Source of the DNA: DATLFI01 sp035524895
GTDB lineage: Bacteria; Acidobacteriota; Thermoanaerobaculia; Multivoradales; Multivoraceae
Assembly: GCA_035524895.1 (NCBI GenBank)
Contig: DATLFI010000113.1
Coordinates: forward strand, 1 to 22,330
Reading direction: 5' to 3'
Length of the DNA stretch: 22,330 bases
The notes beneath the pieces were generated by a model. It ran no database searches and was not told the DNA's origin. It saw only the letters and a program-made list of their open reading frames with translations. Below, piece by piece: positions 17,617-22,330 of the stretch; within the stretch, counting starts at the first letter, position 1, and each line of letters opens with the position of its first letter. A program made the position numbers and the translations under genes.

Positions 17617-17674
17617 CTCGCGTGAGGCCACTCGTGTTAGAAGAGCTCGCGTGAGAACACGCATGTTAGAGAAT
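17617..17674. repeat. 29-bp imperfect tandem direct repeat in a divergent promoter region
   Basis: Two units start CTCGCGTGAG at 17617 and 17646, exactly 29 bp apart, and share TGTTAGA at the same internal offset; 22 of 29 positions match by eye. The pair also contains CGTGTT (17632-17637) and AACACG (17656-17661) as an inverted repeat. Lying in the 188-bp gap between the divergent MFS and zinc-ribbon genes, it may be a regulator-binding site. Confidence 0.45.
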
Positions 17675-17722
17675 GAGGCCGCGATGAGTAGGTTCCCCCT
17701 CCCGCGGCGGGCGCGCTCGTGA
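17663..17722 (+). CDS. Possible 19-residue leader peptide
   Basis: The frame MLENEAAMSRFPLPRRARS ends in TGA that overlaps the GTG start of the zinc-ribbon gene as GTGA. Its second codon is TTA, uncommon in so GC-rich a genome. There is GTGAG a dozen bases upstream but no clear ribosome site. A second in-frame ATG is at 17684. The overlap suggests coupling of translation, which would explain the poor ribosome site of the next gene. Could equally be chance. Confidence 0.25.
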   Translation: MLENEAAMSRFPLPRRARS

Positions 17723-18393
17723 AGTGCGCGCACTGCGGCGCGCCGCTGCCCCTTCGATCGAGCCACTGTGCCCACTGCCGCGCGGCGCACGACGCCGACC
17801 TGAGGGTGCTCGGCCGGCCGCCGGTGCGTTCCGGCACCAGCGAGCGACGGTGCCCGCGCTGCGCGGAGGCGTTGGTGACCTGGGGCATCGAGGTGGGCGA
17901 AGCGCAGCTCGAGCTCGACCGCTGCGCGAGCTGCGCTGGCCTGTTCTTCGACCCGGAGGAGCTCGAGGTGGTGCTGCGGGGCAGTGCCATCTCCGCGCCC
18001 GAGGCCGACCACCAGCGCTTATCGGAGCTGCTCGCCGAAACGAAGGCTGATCCCGACCGTAGAGTGCGCTACGTGCCGTGTCCGGTGTGCGGCGCGCTGA
18101 TGCAGCGCAAGGCGTACGGCGCGCGCTCCGGGGTGGTGGTCGACCGGTGCGGTCGCCACGGTCTCTGGCTCGATGGCGGCGAGCTGCGCCGGCTGCTGCA
18201 CTGGCGACGGGCAGGCGGCGAGTTGTGGCACGACGAGTCGGAGCGGGAGCTTCAGAGCGAGCGTGAGCGAGCGGAGCGGGTCAAGACGAGGACGAGCACG
18301 GAGCCCGGTCATCCGCTGGCGCCCGCCGGCGACCGGCCCTGGTGGATCGACCTGGTCGACTGGCTCTCGGTGCTGACACGATTGGCGCGCTGA
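17719..18393 (+). CDS. Multi-zinc-ribbon protein (zf-TFIIB type)
   Basis: A 224-residue protein with three metal knuckle pairs. These are Cys3/Cys6 with Cys17/Cys20 (an N-terminal ribbon), Cys45/Cys48 with Cys69/Cys72, and Cys121/Cys124 with Cys144/His147. The last two look like zf-TFIIB repeats: CPRCAEAL...LDRCASCAGLFFD and CPVCGALM...VDRCGRHGLWLD, both ending in the hydrophobic-D-x-GE pattern. After a charged helical stretch (165-190) the C-terminus has an amphipathic WWIDLVDWLSVLTRL segment that could lie on the membrane. Function unknown; such proteins are often encoded next to SPFH and zinc-ribbon membrane proteins, as here. The start is GTG at 17719 because the first Cys pair follows at once; it overlaps an upstream mini-ORF and lacks a good ribosome site. 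SPFH follows after 47 bp. Confidence 0.85.
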   Translation: MKCAHCGAPLPLRSSHCAHCRAAHDADLRVLGRPPVRSGTSERRCPRCAEALVTWGIEVGEAQLELDRCASCAGLFFDPEELEVVLRGSAISAPEADHQRLSELLAETKADPDRRVRYVPCPVCGALMQRKAYGARSGVVVDRCGRHGLWLDGGELRRLLHWRRAGGELWHDESERELQSERERAERVKTRTSTEPGHPLAPAGDRPWWIDLVDWLSVLTRLAR

Positions 18394-18440
18394 CGCGCGA
18401 GTGCCGATGCCGGGCGCGTTGGACCGAAAGGGGGATCACG

Positions 18441-19550
18441 ATGGGCTTCATGGACAAGTTCCGCCACGAGCTGGTCGACATCGTCGAGTGGATCGACGAT
18501 CCGCAGCACACGCTGGTCTGGCGGTTCCCGCGCTACCGCAACGAGATCAAGCATGGCGCCAAGCTGATCGTGCGTCCCGGGCAGGTGGCGGTGTTGGTCT
18601 CGGAGGGGCGCATCGCGGACTCCTTCGAGCCCGGCACGCACACCTTGACCACCAAGAACCTGCCGCTTCTGCGCACGATCCTGTCGTGGCCGTACGGCTT
18701 CGAGAGCCCCTTCAAGTCCGAGGTGTACTTCGTCTGCACACGTCAGATCACCGGGCTCAAGTGGGGGACGCCGAACCCGATCATGCTGCGCGACGCGGAC
18801 TTCGGTCCGATCCGCCTGCGCGCCTTTGGCACCTACAACCTACGGTGCACCGACGCGAAGGTGCTGCTCGAGCAGCTCGTGGGTACCGACGGCGTCTACG
18901 AGACCGACGAGGTCAACGAGCTGGTGCGCTCCGTGGTCGCGAGCTCGTTCGCGGACGTGCTCGGTTCGTCGAACGTCGCCGCGCTGGACCTCGCGTCCAA
19001 GTACCAGGAGCTCGCCGAGCTGGTGCGGCAGCGCGTGGCGTCGCAGCTCGGCTCGGGCTACGGCCTCGACATGCCGGCGCTCTTCATCGTCAACGTGTCG
19101 CTTCCCGAAGAGGTCGAGAAGGCGCTCGACGCCCGCAGCAGCATCGGCGTGCTCGGCGACATGGGTCGTTACCAGCAGTACCAGATGGGCAAGGCCATGG
19201 TCGAGGCGGCGCAGAACCCCGGGGGCGGCGGCGCTGCCGAGGGCATGGGCATGGGCATGGGCTTCGCCATGGCGCAGCAGATGGCGAACCAGATGGCGCA
19301 GCGGGGCGCCGGGCCGGCAGCCAGCGGCGGACTGCCACCGCCACCTCCCGGTGCAGCGGCGGCGGTCTGGTTCCTCGCCGAGCAGGGGAGCTCCTTCGGA
19401 CCGTTCACGCCAGCGCAGCTCGGCGAGCTCGCGGCGCAGGGACGGCTGCGTGGTGACAGTCCCGTGTGGCGCAGCGGCTTCACCGACTGGCGCGTCGCCG
19501 CCGAGGTGCCGGAGGTCGGAGCCTTGCTCGGTCCGCCGCCAGCGCCGTGA
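18441..19550 (+). CDS. SPFH-domain protein with C-terminal GYF_2 domain (YdjI-like)
   Basis: A 369-residue protein of the 'virion core protein'-type SPFH branch, to which Bacillus YdjI belongs. The SPFH part (about 20-245) includes LIVRPGQVAVLVSEGRIADSF at 42-62, YFVCTRQITGLKWGTPNPI at 96-114, RLRAFGTYNLR at 125-135 and the helix DARSSIGVLGDMGRYQQYQMGKAM at 230-253. Then comes a flexible Gly/Met-rich linker (260-306: repeated GMGMG, MAQQMANQMAQ, polyproline). A GYF_2 domain closes it (309-358: VWFLAEQGSSFGPFTPAQL ... SPVWRSGFTDW). It has no N-terminal transmembrane helix, so it probably assembles on the membrane through partners. Likely a membrane-stress or scaffold protein. An in-frame extension to 18342 is rejected; ATG 18441 has AAGGGGG upstream. 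The next gene is a YdjG-like membrane zinc-ribbon protein. Confidence 0.9.
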   Translation: MGFMDKFRHELVDIVEWIDDPQHTLVWRFPRYRNEIKHGAKLIVRPGQVAVLVSEGRIADSFEPGTHTLTTKNLPLLRTILSWPYGFESPFKSEVYFVCTRQITGLKWGTPNPIMLRDADFGPIRLRAFGTYNLRCTDAKVLLEQLVGTDGVYETDEVNELVRSVVASSFADVLGSSNVAALDLASKYQELAELVRQRVASQLGSGYGLDMPALFIVNVSLPEEVEKALDARSSIGVLGDMGRYQQYQMGKAMVEAAQNPGGGGAAEGMGMGMGFAMAQQMANQMAQRGAGPAASGGLPPPPPGAAAAVWFLAEQGSSFGPFTPAQLGELAAQGRLRGDSPVWRSGFTDWRVAAEVPEVGALLGPPPAP

Positions 19551-19590
19551 CGAGGGTGGTCGGGCTGGCCGCCACTTGCTCGTTCTGACC

Positions 19591-19610
19591 GCTGACTGCC
19601 GACTGCCGAC
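19591..19610. repeat. CTGCCGA-type heptamer repeat, copy 4
   Basis: GCTGACTGCCGACTGCCGAC: tandem copies of CTGCCGA in the gap between the SPFH and zinc-ribbon membrane genes, 40 bp past the SPFH stop. Neighbouring CTGACCG and TTGCCGC are degenerate units. Confidence 0.5.
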
Positions 19611-19644
19611 CCTCTGATTGCCGCTGTCCCTGGGTCCCTCCGTG

Positions 19645-20814
19645 ATGGCTCGACTGCCGCCGGCGCCAGTCCCCGTTACTCGCCCCGGCTCCACCGAAGG
19701 GGCGAGGTCACGCCCCGACCTCGACCCGCAGACCGACCCGCGGCACTTCCCCTGCCCGCGCTGCGGCGCCGATCTCGAGTACGCGATCGGCAAGCTGCGC
19801 CTCGCCTGCGGCCACTGCGGCTTCGAGCGCGCGATCGAGCTCGGCGAGGCGCGCGACGCGGTCGTCGAGCAGGACTACCTCGCGACGCTCCACCGGCTCG
19901 AAGAGCTGCGGCGTACCGGGGGCGAGTCGTTGGCCGGTCACGCGGCCGTGCGCTGTCAGGCGTGCTCGGCCGAGGTGGTGTTCGAGCAGAGCGTGACCAG
20001 CACCGAGTGCGCCTACTGCGGCCAGCCGGTGCAGCGCGACCAGATCCACACCGCCGAGCAGCGCATTCCCGTCGACGGCGTGCTGCCGTTCGAGGTCGAC
20101 CGCTCCGAGGCGCAGCGCCGACTGTCGCGCTGGTTGCGCGGGCTATGGTTCGCACCGAGCGAGTTCAAGAAACGCGGGCTGCGCGGCCGCTTCGCCGGCT
20201 CCTTCCTGCCGTACTGGACCTTCGACGCCGCGTCGTTCGCGCGGTACAGCGGCCGGCGCGGCGACTACTACACCGTGCGGGTCGGGAGTGGCAAGAACGC
20301 TCGCACCGAGCGGCGCATCCGCTGGCAGTCGGCCGGGGGCTCGTTCCAGCGCTTCTTCGACGACGTGCTCGCACTCGCGGTAGCGGAAGGCGGAGTGCCA
20401 CAGCCGCGCCGGCTCGAGCCGTGGCCGTTCGAGCGGCTGGTGCCGTTCCGCGCCGAGCTGCTCGCCGGGTTCTCGGCGCGCACCTACGACCGCCGGCTCG
20501 AAAGCGGGTTCGAGGAGGCGCGCGGGCGCATGGAGGAGGCGTTGCGCGACGAGGCGCGTCGTCGCATCGGCGGGGACGTGCAGCAACTCCACCACCTCGA
20601 CGCGCGCTACGACGCCGTTACCTACAAGCACCTCCTGCTACCGGTTTGGCTGATGAGCTACCGCCACGGAGAGCAGGTCTACCGCGTCGTGATCAACGCG
20701 GTGACCGGCCAGGTGTTCGGCGAGCGGCCGTGGAGCGCATGGAAGATCCTCGGCGCGGTGACGCTTGCGCTGGTGGCGGTGTTGGTGATCCTGCTGGTGA
20801 CGGGGAGGATGTAG
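19645..20814 (+). CDS. Double-zinc-ribbon membrane protein (YdjG-like)
   Basis: A 389-residue protein of the type often labelled 'primosomal protein N-prime-like zinc ribbon' although it has no helicase domain. Ribbon 1 is Cys37/Cys40 with Cys55/Cys58 (CPRCGADLEY ... CGHCGF); ribbon 2 is Cys104/Cys107 with Cys122/Cys125 (CQACSAEVVF ... CAYCGQPV). The central part reads LPFEVDRSEAQRRLSRWLRGLWFAP and FAGSFLPYWTFDA, then LLLPVWLMSYRH, NAVTGQVFGERPWS and a single hydrophobic helix (about 366-386) close to the C-terminus. This order is typical of YdjG-like proteins, which in Bacillus anchor the YdjI SPFH protein and PspA at the membrane. Start chosen at ATG 19645 (GTG 19642 or TTG 19618 are possible); no ribosome site is clear. 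Its neighbours on both sides support one operon with the SPFH gene. Confidence 0.85.
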   Translation: MARLPPAPVPVTRPGSTEGARSRPDLDPQTDPRHFPCPRCGADLEYAIGKLRLACGHCGFERAIELGEARDAVVEQDYLATLHRLEELRRTGGESLAGHAAVRCQACSAEVVFEQSVTSTECAYCGQPVQRDQIHTAEQRIPVDGVLPFEVDRSEAQRRLSRWLRGLWFAPSEFKKRGLRGRFAGSFLPYWTFDAASFARYSGRRGDYYTVRVGSGKNARTERRIRWQSAGGSFQRFFDDVLALAVAEGGVPQPRRLEPWPFERLVPFRAELLAGFSARTYDRRLESGFEEARGRMEEALRDEARRRIGGDVQQLHHLDARYDAVTYKHLLLPVWLMSYRHGEQVYRVVINAVTGQVFGERPWSAWKILGAVTLALVAVLVILLVTGRM

Positions 20815-20828
20815 GAGCGTTGCCGGGG

Positions 20829-20834
20829 TATCGT
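20829..20834 (+). promoter_or_regulatory. Possible -10 box before the alpha/beta hydrolase
   Basis: GGGGTATCGTTCG contains TATCGT about 35 nt before the hydrolase ATG, within the 53-bp gap after the zinc-ribbon membrane gene. No -35 seen. It would separate the hydrolase from the SPFH module. Confidence 0.25.
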
Positions 20835-20867
20835 TCGCCTCCGACCGCTTCGGAAGGAGCCTCTGCC

Positions 20868-21764
20868 ATGCACATCCACCGCACCGTGCCGCTGCTCGCC
20901 GCGTTCGCGCTGGCGGTCCTGAGCATCACCCCGCTACACGCCGCCGATCTCGAGGAGGGGAGCTTCGACTCGAACGGCGTCGCCATTCGGTACATCACCA
21001 AGGGGCAGGGGCAGACCGTGGTGCTGGTGCACGGCTTCTCGGCCACCGCCGAGGCCAACTGGGTGCTGCCAGGCGTGTTCGAGGGGCTGGCGAAGGACTT
21101 TCGCGTGGTCGCCATCGACAACCGCGGCCACGGCAAGAGCGGGAAGCCCCACGACCCTGGTGCCTACGGCGACGAGATGGCTCGTGACGTGTTGCGGCTG
21201 CTCGATCACCTGAAGATCGATCAGGCCCATGTCGTCGGGTACTCGATGGGCGGCTTCCTCGCCATGCGGCTGCTGGCCTTGGCACCGGAGCGCTTCGCGT
21301 CGGCGGTGATCGGCGGCGCGGGCTGGCGGCCGCCGGGCGGTCCGGATCCGCTCATGGAGGAGCTGGCGGGGTCGCTCGAGCGTGGCGAGGGCATTTCACC
21401 CCTGCTGCGAGCCCTCCAGCCTCCCGGTCAGCCGGCGCCGCCCGCAGAGCAGCTCTCGATGATGAACCAGATGGTGATGTCGACCAACGACCCGCTGGCG
21501 CTCGCCGCCGCCATCCGCGGCATGGCGCAGCTCGGGATCACCGAGGAGACCCTGCGTGCCAACGAGGTGCCGGTGCTCGCCGTGATCGGCTCCCTCGACC
21601 CGCTCAAGGCCGGCGTCGACGCGATGACCGGTGTGATGGCCGGTCTCGAGGTGAAGGTCATCGACGGCGCCGACCACATCACTGCGTTGATGAACCCGCA
21701 GTACGCCAAGCCGTTGCTGGAGGCGATCCACAGCTTCCTGGTGGCGTCTTGCCAGTGCGCCTAG
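20868..21764 (+). CDS. Exported alpha/beta hydrolase
   Basis: A 298-residue alpha/beta hydrolase with an N-terminal signal peptide: basic MHIHR, hydrophobic AAFALAVLSI, and a likely cleavage after LHA (residue 25) before ADLEEG. The mature domain has the oxyanion HGFSATAEANW (55-65), IDNRGHGKS (83-91), nucleophile Ser126 in GYSMGG, Asp244 in GSLDPLKAG and His270 in ADHITA, so the triad is complete. The cap (about 153-215) is short, Pro/Met-rich and not diagnostic. It probably acts in the periplasm on an ester or small lipid; substrate unknown. The ATG at 20868 has a strong GGAAGGAG ribosome site. The stop codon is embedded in a long palindrome (21761-21819), so the C-terminal SCQCA may have been altered by insertion of that element. 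Confidence 0.93.
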   Translation: MHIHRTVPLLAAFALAVLSITPLHAADLEEGSFDSNGVAIRYITKGQGQTVVLVHGFSATAEANWVLPGVFEGLAKDFRVVAIDNRGHGKSGKPHDPGAYGDEMARDVLRLLDHLKIDQAHVVGYSMGGFLAMRLLALAPERFASAVIGGAGWRPPGGPDPLMEELAGSLERGEGISPLLRALQPPGQPAPPAEQLSMMNQMVMSTNDPLALAAAIRGMAQLGITEETLRANEVPVLAVIGSLDPLKAGVDAMTGVMAGLEVKVIDGADHITALMNPQYAKPLLEAIHSFLVASCQCA

Positions 21765-21819
21765 CAGCCCGTGGTGGAACCCCCGTGGGCCTCACGCGGG
21801 TTTCACCACGGGCTGCTAG
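21761..21819. repeat. 59-bp near-perfect palindrome (REP/MITE-like)
   Basis: The left arm 21761-21782 begins CTAGCAGCCCGTGGTG and the right arm 21798-21819 ends CACCACGGGCTGCTAG. The 22-bp arms differ at one position. The 15-nt centre itself contains CGTG/CACG (21784-21787 and 21793-21796), so the hairpin extends inward. It contains the stop codon of the hydrolase and has no U-tract after it. It could act as a transcription stop or mRNA stabiliser, but the symmetric CTAG ends and length look like a dispersed palindromic element. Confidence 0.8.
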
Positions 21820-21884
21820 CCAGGAGGGCCGGGGGCGGGCCCGCTGGCGCTCATCCATTCTTTGCGACGGCTCCGTACCTGGGG

Positions 21885-21893
21885 TGCTAGGAT
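21885..21893 (+). promoter_or_regulatory. Possible extended -10 box of the secreted Cys/His protein gene
   Basis: GGGTGCTAGGATTCTG holds TGC-TAGGAT. TTGCGA at 21862-21867 is a -35-like hexamer but the spacer is 20 bp, too long for comfort. The leader to the ATG would be about 60 nt. The stretch 21820-21960 otherwise shows only GC-rich sequence. Confidence 0.35.
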
Positions 21894-21960
21894 TCTGCTT
21901 CGTATTTCCAGCTACCCGCAGGCCGGTCGCCCAGACTCGGCTCGAACAGGAGGTTCCCCC

Positions 21961-22311
21961 ATGAAGAAGCTGGCTGTCGTCTCTTGTGTGCTCGTTCTGC
22001 TCGTCGCCGCCGGCGGCGTTTTCGCCGGCGAGGAAGGAAGCTGGACCGGCGAGGTGCTCGACATGAAGTGCTACGCCCAGGGCCAAAAGGGCGCCGGCCA
22101 CGCGGGCTGCGCGGTGCGCTGTCTGAACGGCGGCTCCGAGATGGGGCTCCTGGTCGACGGCGACGTGGTCCACATCGACGCCGCCGCTTCCGACGCCGAT
22201 GCGCTGAAGACCCTCAAGAATCTCGGCGGCAAGCAGGCGAAGGTGTCGGGCGAGGCGAAGAAGGACGGCGACAAGGTCACGGTGACCGTGAAGGCCGCCG
22301 CCGCCGCCTGA
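21961..22311 (+). CDS. Small secreted protein with DxxCY...HxxCAxxC motif
   Basis: A 116-residue exported protein. The signal peptide is MKKLAVVSCVLVLLVAAGGVFA with likely cleavage after FAG or FA near residue 22. The mature part has GEVLDMKCYAQGQ (Cys38) and HAGCAVRC (His48, Cys51, Cys55), then GGSEMGLLVDGDVVHI. A Lys/Val-rich beta C-terminus (GKQAKVSGEAKKDGDKVTVTVKA) resembles a small OB-like barrel. The D-x-x-C-Y ... H-x-x-C-A-x-x-C ... G-L-L pattern recurs in many short uncharacterised exported proteins, and I think of it as a metal or cofactor site, which is inference. The ATG at 21961 has an excellent AGGAGG ribosome site about 8 nt upstream. It ends 19 bp before the window edge, so any downstream partner is unseen. 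Confidence 0.88.
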   Translation: MKKLAVVSCVLVLLVAAGGVFAGEEGSWTGEVLDMKCYAQGQKGAGHAGCAVRCLNGGSEMGLLVDGDVVHIDAAASDADALKTLKNLGGKQAKVSGEAKKDGDKVTVTVKAAAAA

Positions 22312-22330
22312 ACCGGGCGCGCGCGCAACG

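Noticed and set aside
21749..21964. 71-codon ORF across the palindrome
   Set aside because: Consists mostly of the inverted repeat itself and has no ribosome site.

Overview
The window is very GC-rich, densely packed bacterial chromosomal DNA with strong G/C preference at third codon positions. The best taxonomic hint is a duplicated MacB/FtsX-type permease of the ADOP kind (13753-16197), a family greatly expanded in Acidobacteriota. An S9 peptidase, a spinster-like MFS carrier, a secreted DxxCY/HxxCAxxC protein and a cyanophycin locus would fit an acidobacterial or similar soil/sediment heterotroph. This is inference: there is no rRNA or marker gene here. I see no tRNA, rRNA, CRISPR array, transposase, integrase or phage gene.

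Left part (1-3303, minus strand): a cyanophycin operon. In transcription order it holds a DUF924 protein, an isoaspartyl dipeptidase (iadA-like), cyanophycinase (cphB) and the start of cyanophycin synthetase (cphA, cut by the window edge). Together these would make the Asp/Arg storage polymer, cut it to beta-Asp-Arg and split the dipeptide. The dipeptidase has Glu where the E. coli enzyme has its metal-bridging carboxylated Lys. Divergent from it is a membrane-anchored MutS-type ATPase (3335-5269); the two start codons are only about 30 bp apart.

Middle (5194-12391, minus strand): in transcription order, a MocR-type PLP regulator, dihydroxy-acid dehydratase (ilvD), an S9 acylaminoacyl-peptidase-like enzyme, a small SCP2-domain protein, a membrane-tethered SpoIIE/RsbU-type phosphatase and possibly a small membrane ORF overlapping its stop. 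Divergent from the MocR gene is an EamA exporter (12639-13607). The intergenic region carries a 19-bp near-palindrome plus a half-site 31 bp away, a good MocR operator candidate. Then come the ADOP permease (plus) and a convergent MFS carrier (minus, 16211-17530).

Right part (17719-22311, plus strand): a zinc-ribbon protein, an SPFH-GYF fusion and a double-zinc-ribbon tail-anchored membrane protein form a module resembling the Bacillus YdjG/YdjI partners of PspA, without a PspA gene in view. It is followed by an exported alpha/beta hydrolase whose stop codon lies inside a 59-bp near-perfect palindrome (REP/MITE-like), and by a small secreted Cys/His-motif protein.

Recurrent small signals are a CTGCCGA-type heptamer repeat at or just past several gene 3' ends, and GTGCTA-type extended -10 boxes, often close to start codons that lack a Shine-Dalgarno sequence.
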